Below, one piece after another: positions 47,806 to 59,500 of a DNA stretch of 64,000 nt (position 1 is its first letter; every line of letters begins with the position of its first letter). A program made the translations under genes and the position numbers. The notes beneath the pieces were generated by a model. The model did not search any database. It was given only the letters and a program-made list of their open reading frames with translations, and was not told where the DNA came from. Source of the DNA: Ceratorhiza oryzae-sativae. Its lineage: Eukaryota > Basidiomycota > Agaricomycetes > Cantharellales > Ceratobasidiaceae. Where the stretch lies: the NCBI GenBank assembly GCA_030998015.1, contig JARWMV010000245.1, positions 992,001 through 1,056,000 of the forward strand. The letters are read 5' to 3'.

Positions 47806-48945
47806 TTAGAGCCCACGGTAAGTAGCAATTTGGGACCTAAAGCGCTTAACTTGCCCCGGCGTAAACTATTATAAACAGGAGAAGGAACTCAGTGGGCAGA
47901 GCTAAGGGGCGAATTCCAGAATTGTACACGTACCTCTGTCAGGCAGTAATCGTAGGAGTAGTCCATAAAGTTGTGGATCCTGAAGATAAGGACAATGAGC
48001 AATAAGCATACGAAAATCAAGATCAACCTACGGGTCTTTTCCACCTCCGGGGCAAGTGTCTCGATTGACGGGGCATCCAGAAGCGGGCTTGGCCTCGGCG
48101 GGTGTGTCACTAACATAGTCGCCCTTGCCCTTGCATCCTCCCTCAAAGGTATGATATAAGCCGAGCCAATGGCCGACTTCGTGGGTGAGCGTAGCTCCAA
48201 GGTTGTAGTTTTTCGTCGTGCCGCCAGGAACAGTGGAGTAGAGGATGACTACACCATCATCCTTGGGTCTCTTGGCGTAAGACGAGGGGAAGGTCGCGTA
48301 TCCGAGCAGCCCCTCGCCGTCGCCCTCCTTGAACCCGACTGTATAGATGTTGAGATCCGCGGGGCCACCTACGCGAAGCGCGTTCTTCATCTCCGTCTGG
48401 GACTTGGAACCAGGGGCAACTGTGTCGAACCAATTCCTAAGCGGAGTGTCAATTGAGGCAGGGATACCAAATGAAGAGTTAAACTCACTTGTTGTTAGTG
48501 CGCTTGACATCAGCTAGTTCAAATTTGATGCTTCCGTTGTAGTGTTTGTTCATCACAACGAGAGATTGATCTATCTGTGCTTTGGGGATGTTGCCTTTTG
48601 AGATACCTATTATGTGCGGTTTAGGACTTGGAATCGCAACATGGAGAGGAATGCGTACCTTTCCCTTCGTTGATAACATGCCAATGAACCTTGACGATGG
48701 GGGTGGCAGTAGCGTTGCTGGCGAGGAGGATTTTGTTGGAAGCAAAATCGAGCTCGGCCGCTTCCAGTTCCCCGGAGCTGTGCACGCGAGCGGGTAAGTC
48801 ATATTGGAGGCTACCTAGCTCAGATAAATGCATACACATGAGGAGTACCACAACCGCGGGGGGCGGCCGCAGGTAGTTTTCCGAGGACCACAGTTGAGCC
48901 GATGCAAAGAGCGATGGCAAAAGAGCGGAGCTGTGCAAAGAGCAT
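47806..48945 (-). CDS. Secreted M43 zinc metalloprotease, copy 4
   Basis: Start MLFAQLRSFAIALCIGS gives a signal peptide like that of copy 1. The second exon starts SGELEAAELDFASNKI after an intron with donor GTATGC. Exons then carry PIVKVHWHVINEGK, the NIPKAQIDQSLVVMNKHY block, the [14 protein letters not shown] loop, the zinc site [11 protein letters not shown] in one uninterrupted exon, and the Met-turn NFMDYSYDYC. The end [18 protein letters not shown] is close to copies 1 and 2. Splices are all GT-AG. It is a tandem neighbour of copy 3 on the same strand but is more similar to copies 1 and 2 on the far side of the window. All catalytic residues are present. Confidence 0.88.
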
Positions 48946-49354
48946 AGCGACGAACGAGTGAGCGCTTGGTAGTCGAGACAGAAACAAAGCGAGAAAGAGT
49001 CTGGCTTTGTCTCATCGAGTCCGCTCTATTTAAGCGAGAAAAGATGAGCACATGCGGTCTGGGCTGGGCGCCTTCTGTCGAGAGGTTGACAACGATCCCT
49101 GTGATTGTTGGAAAAGTGCCTTACACCATCGGACACGGACTGAATTGTTTCACCAGTCACCTGATATCCTGCTGCTAGAGTTGCCAAGCCATGAACACAC
49201 AGGTTTCCTAAAAAAAGACCTTCGTTCAGTCTAACTGCTATTGAATTCGCAGATGGCCGTTATATTGAGGCACACTTGTATGCGCGATTCAAAATTCGCG
49301 GCAATGCGATAAATTTTATTCATACACGAGGCTCATAGCACAGATGTTCAGCCA
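48946..49354. promoter_or_regulatory. Promoter region of M43 copy 4
   Basis: 409 bases between the M43 copy 4 start and the SSADH stop, both minus strand. A TTAAATA element on the minus strand at about 49025-49035 lies some 80 bases upstream of the start and may act as a TATA-like box. Confidence 0.35.
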
Positions 49355-51719
49355 TCACAACCCTCCAAAGACAACCAACTTGGTGTTCATATACTCATCG
49401 ATTCCATGTGGTCCACCCTCACGTCCAAGCCCGCTTTCTTTGATCCCACCAAACGGTACCTGGGCCTGGCTAATCAAACCAGTGTTCGTCCCAACCATCC
49501 CGACTTCGAGCGCCTCGGCCACGCGCCAAACCCGGCCTACGTCGCGTGAAAAAAAGTAACCTGCCAAACCAACATCGGAGTTGTTTGCCAACCGGATTAC
49601 CTCATCCTCCGTCTCGAACCTGGTGGAGATCGTTATTATGAAGTCGTATGCAAAAAGAGAAGCCGACGTACTTGATCAGTGCCGCCACCGGACCAAAAGT
49701 CTCTTCATCGGCAATCTGCACGTCGTTGGGGACGTCTGCGAGAACGGTCGGCTCAAAGAAATTCGGTCCAAGGGATTCGGCGCGTTTTCCCCCGACTAAC
49801 ACGGAAGCTCCTTTGGCTACCGCGTCTTTCACATGAGCTTCAACCTTGCCGATCGCCTTTTCGTGGATCAAAGGTCCATGTGTGCTGTATGCGTGAAAAT
49901 ATTTGGAAACGATTATTTTAGACTTGCAGCAGATACAAACTCACGTCTTGGGATCCATTCCATTCCCGAGTTTAAAGGCATCAACTTTTTCAGCAAGCAG
50001 TGCTGCAAAATCTGCGTATACTGATGCCTGAACATAGATCCTAACATAGCGGGGTTTGTGAAAACGTTCAAAAGCATATGATAATATCTGAGCACAGACC
50101 TATTCGCACAAACACATGTTTGTCCAGAACCACGGAACTTGCAAGCAATGGCGCCTTCGACAGCCTTTTCAATGTCTGCGTCGTCAAATACAATAAACGG
50201 AGCATTGCCACCTATATGAACGTGATGAATACCATACACTATCTACGCTATCTAAAAATGTAAACTCACCAGCCTCCCAGGACACCCTAAAAATTGCACC
50301 AAATCATTGGTTAGCTTGCAAAGCTCTGAAGACAAACCGGGCTTACTTCTTCAAGGTTGAACTCGCCTGTTGCGAGAGCAATTTGGCGACGGGCGTGGAC
50401 CCGGTAAAGGAAACCTTCTTTACAAGCTTGCTTTCGCACAGCTCCTTACCCACGTCCTTGATGTACTTGTCGGTGGTAACAACATTGATGACACCGTCCG
50501 GTACCCCGGCCCGACGTGCAAGCTGGGGCCAATGTAGGTTCACGGGCACCGACAACGACAAGATATGCGTACCTCAACTAGTGCCAGAGCCGAGAAAGGG
50601 GTTTCCGCAGGGGGCTTGACGACCACTGTACATCCAGCAGCAAGTGCGGGAGCCAGTTTGCGCCCTATCATTGCACTCGGGAAGTTCCATGGGGTAAGCA
50701 GCGCGGCCACACCTATTCTCGTAATAAACAAGAGTGCTCAAGAAATCACGCTATTGGCTTACCAACGGGCTGCTTGACGACGACGTTGCGTATGCTGAGC
50801 ATAGGCGATGGGATAACCTCTGCAAGTTCGCATAAGTCGCAGAAAGCTCAAGTCTAGATTAGACTGACCTCCGTAAGTCCTCAACGCCTCGCCCGCTGTG
50901 GATGGCCGAGTACATATATGCAAGCTATGTGTGGTGAAATCAACCTACCAAACCACTGGAAGGCAACATTTTGTTAATTGTCTGTATATACGAACGGCTC
51001 CGTTACTCGCCTCGACAAACGATGCGCTATATGCATTTTCGCCTTTGCCCTCTGCGAGCGGCTTTCCATTTTCCAAAGTCTGGAGGAGGGGAGGTCAAAT
51101 GAGTCATATCCGTATTAGCGGGGTTACGTACAATAATCGCACCCAAGTCGTCATTGTTATCCACCATAAGCTGATACAACTTGCGTAGGATATCGTGTCG
51201 TTCCTGGTTGGGGTGTCAGCATCGGACGATAACAAAAGGTTTGGTTTATTAGAATTCACTTTGGGGGTGGTCTTTGACCACGTCTTGAAAGCATTCGCAG
51301 CGTGCTGGATGGCCGCCTTGGTGTCCTCTAACCCAAGTTCGGGAACAGTTCCAAGGACTTCACCAGTGGCAGGATCTACGATTCAAAACTTAAAAATAGA
51401 CGATCGGGTGAGAATGTATTCATTGCATACTTGTCACTTTAATCTTTGAACCATCCTTAGCATCCACCCACTGGCCGCCAATAAACGCCTGGTTCTTGAT
51501 AAGACTTTGGTCTTTGATCGCAGAGAACTAACGTAACCACATCGTCACTATCTCATGATCAACACGACAGCAAGTTTCACCAACGTTGGTCGTTAAACTC
51601 GAAGCCATTCTCGACAGATGCAACGCAAAACTGAGTCTGAGGGGTAAATTTCCTGCGTAAGCTACGCGTGAAGTAGCCGAGGATCTTAAGGCGGATGAAG
51701 CTCGTGCGAATTTCAGCAT
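49355..51719 (-). CDS. Succinate-semialdehyde dehydrogenase (ALDH superfamily)
   Basis: NAD(P)-dependent aldehyde dehydrogenase, closest to succinate-semialdehyde dehydrogenase of the GABA shunt (yeast Uga2). The N-terminus [18 protein letters not shown] is basic and Ser-rich, which fits mitochondrial import; a later Met (MASSLTT) could give a cytosolic form. Conserved blocks are [46 protein letters not shown], the catalytic Cys in [31 protein letters not shown] and [17 protein letters not shown]. About ten short introns are required. The catalytic-Glu motif reads SWEAGGNAPF, where relatives usually have LELGG; the Glu itself is kept. The substrate call follows family resemblance only. Confidence 0.85.
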
Positions 51720-51915
51720 CACTGGCAGAAGGCACACAAGGGTTATATGGCCTCGTGAGCACTATCGGTCCTGGGATCCCGAAGGGCGTAGCGGCTACAC
51801 GCTGTGGAGGTCTGAAATGGCGTCGATGAAATCATCAAGCGGACCTCGCTTGACTTATCGAGTCCGCTAAGCGGTGGCTAGAATGAGCATGTAACATTGA
51901 TTCGCGGTAACGGTA

Positions 51916-53347
51916 CTATGTTCGGCGTTTTCCTTTGCGGCCTGTGGCAGCAGCAGCCGGTGTTTGTTCCAGAAAGCCACCTTGTTCAAGTGCATTTCGT
52001 GCCGACTGGTTGATCCTATTTGAAATAAATCAACAAACCCGCCAGACTTTCTACACTAATTTTCCTTTACCATTTGAATCTATCAGGCCCCAAGTGTATG
52101 CTAATTGATGTCTCAGACTATGCTCGATCCGCCAAACTTCATCAACTAACCCTCCAAAGAACCTAGTCACGACAACCAACACGTTGTCGAGATCCTGGTA
52201 GCTCCAAATTAGCGGTCATGGTATTGTTAAATCGAAATCCATACCATAATCTGGAGTAAATGCGCCAACCCTCGGCCAGCCGCTGACTCTCCATCATCAT
52301 CGTTGTCTACAAAGGTATCAAATCTGGTAACCTATGGTAATTGTGAATCCTATACCCTGATGAAGAACACCGCCGACCGTACACCTCCATGCGTTAATAA
52401 TAGGGTGTGTAGCTCTACACAAATCCGGTCGGTGTAGAGCATAAAAGCATCGAAACTAGACGAACCGAGCTATTCGCTTGTCCGTCATCAAATAAGCCAA
52501 TATAATCGGCACTTGCTCGTGATGCGTGATTCTACAGGCTCTTCCTATAAACACACTCTTTCGATCAGTGATGGGTTCTGCAATAGCGAACTCTATCCCT
52601 GCAGGCAATTCTGCTTGTACGTCTGGCTCCTTCGCAAGCTGAGGCTCAGGTTCATGAGTTGGTTCGGGGGCGTGGCTCTCCTTGTGGGTCTCACGCTGAG
52701 AGTTGCTTGCACTCTTCTCTGCTAGTTTTTCTTGGTACCTGAGGGGCGTTTAATATTTTAGGATGTTCATAGCGATTTGCTTACCAAGTAGTAGCTCTTT
52801 CTCGTACATGTTCTATTCCATCAAACACAGCGCTATCTCCGGCATTCCATGCCACACCTGTCAAGCTGGAAAAATACGTTCGAAGTATGGGGCCCGAAAG
52901 GCCAGCATCCGCACTGAATGCATGCACATAGCCAGAGAGCAGTTGCAATTGTGGTGGAGAAGATGCAGGGTAGGAAGGCGGCATAGTAACAAGAATGTTC
53001 AGTTCGACACCCTCATATGGGTGTTGGAGACTACGGATATTTAGATATAATTTTGACAACGTACAAAGGTTTGAACACTCACGACGTAACGACCTCGAAC
53101 CGGATTTTGGAATACCCAGACTCTGGCCGTGAGAGGGAAATAGGCCAGACTCGAATTTTCTCGGGCGAGTAAATCGACTCGAGGGCTGTTATTAATATCA
53201 ATAAGCAGTGGTATCATCTGCTTGGGTCACAGTTCCACCTTGCAGTTCCAGTAAAACCGGCTCTCGATCTGGTGATTCTTCTAGCAAAGTATAGAGCTCT
53301 TCAAGAGTCGCATATTGAGTAGGCGGAGAAGCTGGTCGAGAGGTCAT
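51916..53347 (-). CDS. YIH1: IMPACT/Yih1 family protein (RWD + UPF0029)
   Basis: Homologue of yeast Yih1 and mammalian IMPACT, which bind Gcn1 and restrain Gcn2 kinase in the amino-acid starvation response. Start MTSRPASPPTQYATLEELYT. The RWD domain follows: ALESIYSPEKIRVWPI, YEGVELNILVTMPPSYPASS, then LSGPILRTYFSSL. A Glu/Pro-rich linker leads to the UPF0029 domain: EPITDRKSVFIGRACRIT, RIARATHPIINAW, DNDDDGESAAGRGLAHLLQI, VVVTRFFGGIHLGPDRFKWI and ARNALEQGGFL. About seven short introns are needed; all are GT-AG. The product ends in a basic tail TGRKGKRRT. Domain order matches Yih1. Confidence 0.88.
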
Positions 53348-53752
53348 GATTTGCGGCGATTGTAACAGGGAGGGGAACGGCTAATCTGGTCATGGCGAAC
53401 CATTGCGATCGTGAGGGATCCGTCATCTCACGTGACCTCACCTACAAATGGTCTTTATTTCTGACGTTTTTGCACAATCATACGCATATAGTCGACTTTA
53501 TCTGAACCAAACCATCGAGGCTACCCAGCTGTGCTCACGTATTTACCAAATGGGCTCTGCTACGTATGGAGGATGATTCGGTTGACAGTCTCCTATTCAT
53601 CGCTACCCATTCAATAATAGTAACCGGGTCTATTGACTGCAAACGAGTGACTACAAATGCCGACAGTAATGAGAACATATGCTATAATCACAACATGAAC
53701 AACATAAGCGAGCGAAGACGTAAAAGGACGTCAGGTACGTGTGTAAGATCAT
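53348..53752. other. Intergenic region
   Basis: Between the IMPACT start and the Cdc14 stop, both minus strand. Nothing else is recognised. Confidence 0.4.
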
Positions 53753-56423
53753 TCACCGAAGGCCCCAAACTCCTGCCCTCTGCACACCTTCCACAAGCGC
53801 ATCAACGTTTCCCAACCACGCGCCGAGGAGCTCTTTCTTTTCGGCCGAGCTGCGCACCATCTTTCCCTCACCTGGAGGAGGGGTCGGTCGACCGTTCTCG
53901 GCGTCGGTATCGATACTTCGTCTCTCCCTGCCTACCTCGATGCTACGCCTTTCCCTCTCTGATTCGATACTACACCTTTCCCTGTCTATCTCTGCACTAC
54001 GCCTGTCCCTATCCAATTCTCCGCTTCGTCTGTCTTTCTCCCCATCGGCATTCTCCCTGACTTGACGACCTCCGACCGCAAGAGACGACGTACTCTTCTT
54101 TAGCCGGCGGGTTTGCTCCTGATCCAACTGGCTTCTTTTCAGCGCATCAGAGCCAGCCGGACTTCTCCTAAGCGCATCCGAGCTCCTTTTCGACGCATCG
54201 GATCCCGCTTGGCTCTTTCTGAGGCCGTCCAAGCTAGCCTGACTCCTAAGCACTTCGACTTGCATTTTCTTCTCTCCGACAACCACGCTTCGTCTCAATC
54301 CTTCCGCCTGGCTCTGACTCTTCCTCAATCCTTCCACGCCCACGCTTTTTCGCAACTCTTCTCGTGAAGAGACGGCAGGGCCTGGCGTACGCATTCCGCC
54401 TGGCAGAACAGCTTTCTTGGCCCTTGCGGGAGTAGAGGGTGCGGGAGTAGCTGGAATAGGAGCCGTATTTTCGTTTTTGGCTAATGGCGAAGAAGCACTA
54501 GGCTCGACTGGGGTCGTGGGCGTGGTAGCGTTGGCGTGGAGACGTTCCTCGGACCAGTCTTGGCCAGGACGGGTCGAGGTAAGACTTCACTTGTGCGCGG
54601 ACGATGGCGCTGTTTAACGCCTAGGTCTCCCGTCGGTTTCGGCGTCTTGGGTGTGGAAGTCTCAGATGTTTTGGACGCTGACTCTGGTGCCGATGATTTG
54701 AGGCTAGGATCTGGAGCGGATGTCTTGACTGGTGAATCGGATGTTGATACCTTGGATGGTGAATCAAACCGGGATGACTTATGAGGCCCCTTTAGTTCCG
54801 CTGTAGCTGTGGCAGCCGTGAAAACATCCTCGACCTTCGCCGAGGGCTTCGTCTTTCTCGGGCTCGTGGGGGTGTAATCAACTTCTCCCTTTAACAACGA
54901 AAGTCCCACACTCGTCGCTCCAGACCCTTTATCCCCAACAATAGGGAACAGATCGAGCTTGGGGAATGGTGGGGCTCCTGGGTTGCTTCTGCTGCTCTTT
55001 TTGGCACGGGGGGTATCATCTACTTTTCGACGCCTGGGAGTCTCATCCACTAGTTTAGAAGGGATTCGGGCAGTGGGACAAAACACTCGTCAGAAAGCGA
55101 GGGCGTGATTCCGGGTGTGGTTGGGCGTGAGTCTAGGGGTTGAGAAGGGTCGAGCGCGGATGCAGATGAAACAGTCGAAGAAGAATATGACAGGCTAGGT
55201 ATAACCAGCGTTGTTCGGGTTCGAGGGAACCTCCCCTCGTCTACATCCGTCGTGGCATTCGAATGAGACGTCGAGTTGGTGGCAACCGAGGATTGGCTCG
55301 CGGTTGATGCACGCGAAACGGAGCGCAGCTCGCTCGAATTTGAAAACGTGGAATCGCCGCTGACCGTTCGTGACAAGGGCGTAGCTCGTGTCCGGGACTC
55401 TTTGGCAGGTGTTTGATTTGAACGAGGCCGTCGGGGTGTTTGCGGCACACGGGGTTTGGCAGGCGTGGATGCTGGCTTGGATGCGGGAGGGAGGTTGACG
55501 CTAGGTTTTCCAGTAATGGCAAGCACCTCTTCGTCCTGCAGGTAGAAATAAAGAAACTCGAGGCATTTCATCCTGATCGAATTGACGCATGAGCTTTCGT
55601 GAATGGAATGAAGACTGAATTAAAGTTACCTGACTTGCTGGCCGGTAACCTTTTTAAGTGTTCGAACGATCACTTCCAAGCCGTTGCATTCTTCAAATGC
55701 ACGAAGTGATACCGGGGAATCTACAAGTAAGCACAGAAGGGTATCGATAACGGAACATGCGAGGGGTGCAAGGGATGTCGCGAGGGATCCATCTGTCTGG
55801 GGGTTTGCGCTGGAAACGGTCGTATCTGGGTCGTCTGGATTTGTCGAAGCGTGCCGAAGAGCTGTGAGCAACTCGAGAAGAGCCTAATTTTGTAGATAGC
55901 GTGAGTACAGTATAAGGGTCAAAATGGGATGAACAGGCTATACCTGGATCGAAGCCTTGCGACCCATATATACTTTGCTGCGGGCATGAATAAGGGCCAT
56001 ACCTTGAAGAGCAGATAGGGCAAGGGCTATGACGTCTGCAGCTGCAGAAGAGGCGCCCTTGGCGCGGAGCTCATCAACGGCACGCTGCGCTGCCGAGGCT
56101 GAAACTATGCCGCTGCTCAGTATGCGAGAGACGACTGGGCAAGGCATTAGCTCGTGCGATGAGAAGAAGCAAGACACTCACTGTTGGTTTCGAAATCGTT
56201 TTGGAGAGAAAGAAAGAGCGAGAGCTGGTTTGACCATGGGCGTTCGGGTGACTGGCCAACACAGACATCAGCGAGTATAGCATGGAGTTGCTCGAGTGCA
56301 GCAAGTTGCACGGCTTTGCTAGACCTAAATGAGAGCTACAACTGCGTGAGCCTAATGCGTACATCCAAATGACACGCTTACGTCGTCAAGCACATTAGCC
56401 AACACTTGAGCACCGTCGCGCAT
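53753..56423 (-). CDS. Cdc14 of the septation initiation network, frame disturbed
   Basis: Homologue of fission-yeast Cdc14, the partner of the Sid1 kinase in the septation initiation network; not the Cdc14 phosphatase. Start MRDGAQVLANVLDD. The Cdc14 helical domain runs through KAVQLAALEQLHAILADVC, ALSALQGMALIHARSKVYMG, SPVSLRAFEECNGLEVIVRT and MKCLEFLYFYLQDEEV. A long Ser/Thr/Pro-rich tail has SP/TP sites and a repeated (D/E)xLRKS / RRS pattern. The end EKKELLGAWLGNVDALVEG is the conserved C-terminus of the family. The frame breaks in the middle: PLPES and SKLVDETPRRRK are joined if one C is added to the CCC at 55061-55063 (read on this strand). A second change of frame near 54540 may be a 47-base intron. 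The gene is divergent from the TBC gene, with 103 bases between starts. Confidence 0.8.
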
Positions 56424-56526
56424 GGTCGTCGTCTAGCGTAAAGGTCGAACACGGCGCTAGACGCGCTTTACCGCCCAGCGTCTAAGGTACCCACTCGTTC
56501 TCTACCGCGACTATCTCGCTCTGGCG
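56424..56526. promoter_or_regulatory. Very short bidirectional promoter, Cdc14 and SH3-TBC genes
   Basis: Only 103 bases separate the start codons of the divergent Cdc14 and SH3-TBC genes. Both core promoters and 5' leaders must fit here. It is GC-rich with CGCG-like steps and no TATA box. Confidence 0.6.
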
Positions 56527-59500
56527 ATGGAGAGTGCCGAGCTTGCGCGCTGGCAACGCTTTGCATCCAAGGGCGGCATCGGGCTCTCGACTGCGCTTGT
56601 AGATTGCGTCGCCGAGCGCGATGGCGACCTCATGTTTCTCAAGGTACGCTATCCATTCAGATGGATTTCAGGCTTGTTCACCATGCGCAGGGCGATGAAG
56701 TGATCGTACTTCTGCAGCTCCCCGAGAGCGGATTCTACCTGGTGAGTACTTATCATGAGTATTTTCTGGGACAATTGCTTATTTTATTCCGTTGACAGGG
56801 ATTTTGCGAGGGCGTCGTTGGTCGGTTCGCCATCGCCGACGTCCAGGTGCATGGCAAGCTCAAGCGCGCCGTCATGGCTCGTCGCCCAGCGTCGGGTGCA
56901 TCATCGCCCAGTGGCTCGCCCATTCATTCCGTCTCTCCCACCCCAACTATCCCGCACACAACGTATTCACGGCCGATCGACCAGCTCATGGCAGATGCAC
57001 GTGCCGTACGTTAGATTCCTTTCTATTTCCTGTCTTTCCCGTCGCACTCATTCCGTCGTCATGTAGGAGAATGGCTCTGCTAGCACGTCACCCGTACTTG
57101 CCTCGCCGTCTGTTTTATCGAACCGCGACGAGCCTGAAACAGAAGCCGCGCCTCCAAAGCTTATTTCATCATCTCCGCCTTCTTCCCCACTGCGCGTGCA
57201 GACCACCACAGCCACTGCGGATTCCCAGCGCGAGTCCCTGAACAGCCTGGCTTCCACCGAGGCGAGCCCGCTTTCGGACTCGTCTGTTTATTCTTTTCGT
57301 CGGCGAAACAGCATCAGTGGTGCGCGGGATGGCGATCTTGGTGCTCAACACGACAGCGATCTTGGTCTGCACCAAGACCAGGCTAATCAAGTCGGCAAGG
57401 AACATGCCGAACGTGGGGATGCAGTCTTTTCGCCACGTTCACCCAACACCAGCAACTCGCGTGCTTCATCAGTCAGCGTTGATGACCCGTTCCATCACGA
57501 CGATCCTGAAGGCATACAATCACCCTCTATACCTAACCATGAGAACGTCAGCAAGGTTGATTCCGATATTCGGGATAGCATGCACTCCGACCTTAGGCCC
57601 GACACGGACAGCATTCCGAACCGCGTTTCAGCTAGACTGTCCGACGGCGAGGTCGGGATTGGCCTAAGTCTCATAGGAGGGCTTTTGGGAGCTGGGAGGG
57701 ATAGTGTGGTGGAGAGCAAGGATGCGGACAGCGATGAGAGCGAAAGCGACTACGGTCGGGAGGAGAGCTATCCTCTCAGAGAAGGAGTGGGCGTCGAAAA
57801 GCCCGATGACGGAGACGATGATGCCTCCCTTTATCGGGACGACTCGGTCGAGGATTCTCGAGGAACGGAGAGGTTTACGGCGGAGATGCACGGCGGTACC
57901 ACGCCGGTTCCTAACAGCAATGGGCGGGTTAGTCCGGGATCGCTACAGTCTCGTTCGTCCACACCCCCATTTGGATTCGAGCTTGAGCCGACAGTACATC
58001 ATGGGACCGATCTCAACGAGCCGGATGATGGCGTGAGCAGCTCGTCCGTAAACGGCATTCGGCCCACCTCGATACTAGAGGACAGACCCCAGTCTCAGTA
58101 TGCCATCATCGAAGGCCAACCCCCCTCCCAAAAAGCTAGCTCAGAGTCTGATGGTGAATCAGACTATGGTGAACCCGAACCCGAACCCGAACCCGCGCCT
58201 GCACCCCAGCCTACATCCCCCACCTCGTTCATATCTAAGCATAGCACCCCTTCCCAAATTCAAAACCTGGAGGACGAAGATTTCGATCCAATGCTCCCAC
58301 CCGTCCGACCACCGTACCACCGAGCGTCAAGCTCAATGCACTCCATCGTGTCATCCAACGGAGGAGGATACTATGACGACGGGATATACGACCATTATCG
58401 TTACTCGCACGTTTCAATGGCAGCCCGCTCGATGCGCTTTTCGATTATAGGCAATGGAGGAGAGATGCCACCTTTGCCTGGAGGAGTCGCGCCATTGAAC
58501 TTGCAGAGAGAAGGGTCGGGGTCTGTGTCGGGTTCTCAGGCGTCGCTGAGATCATTTGGTCCCATGTCACCGAGGTCGCTTTTTGGGCAGGGGCAAGGAG
58601 AGCCAGCCTCGCCTAGGTCTGTAGGATCCCCACTAGCGGGCGGGCCAGTTATGCAAGCACAGATGGAGACGACGTCCAAGGAAGATGCGGTGGAGTCTGG
58701 GCCGGGGGCCTCGGAGCGACGAGCCGAGATAGAAATTGAACCGGTAGAAGTGAAGGCAGAGGTTCAGGCAGAACCTGCGACCACTGCTATACTTGCACCT
58801 ATCACAACTTCTGGACTAACCCCATCTCCTTCCGGAGCGTTGGCTGTCCCTGTTTCGCCTACCCCGTCCGTTGGCCCGCCATCACCCTCGCTATCTTCAA
58901 ACCTTGCGAGTTCTTTGCGTCAAGCTATTGAGCAGCAACGATCAGACACCGCCGAAACCGAACCCGAACAAACGCCTGAGGCGAAACCTCAAGATGATGC
59001 TCAAAGCATCGACGAGAGCAAGCCCATTCTCGCGAGTCCAATCATGGTCCAAGGACTGCAAAGCGGAAGCCCAATCGCAAACCTACAGCGTCGTCCCTCT
59101 CGATTTGCTCCACACCCGAACGCACCAAAAACCGCAGACCAATTTTCCGCAACAGCTGTCCATGCCCTCCCTGCTCCCGCACCTAGTATGAACCCAGACC
59201 CATCTCATATGCGTTTGCATGATGCTCTTCAACTCGTCCTCCAGCGTCTCCGGACGGGCGGTCCACGTACAGGCACTCCGACCATCCACGGACGCACACA
59301 TAGTGAACTCGGACTGAGTTCTGGGCCTGTCCCCATCTCATTTTTGTTCGACCCGGATGGGAGGAGCGTATCTGCTATGGCCGGAAGGATAATGGGCGGA
59401 GCTCAAAGAAGTGCATCCATGAACGTAGGTATGCACAGTACCGGGAATGGGGGTGGTGGAGGGGAGTACGTTGGCAGTAAGTTGAGACCCCGGTCGAGGT

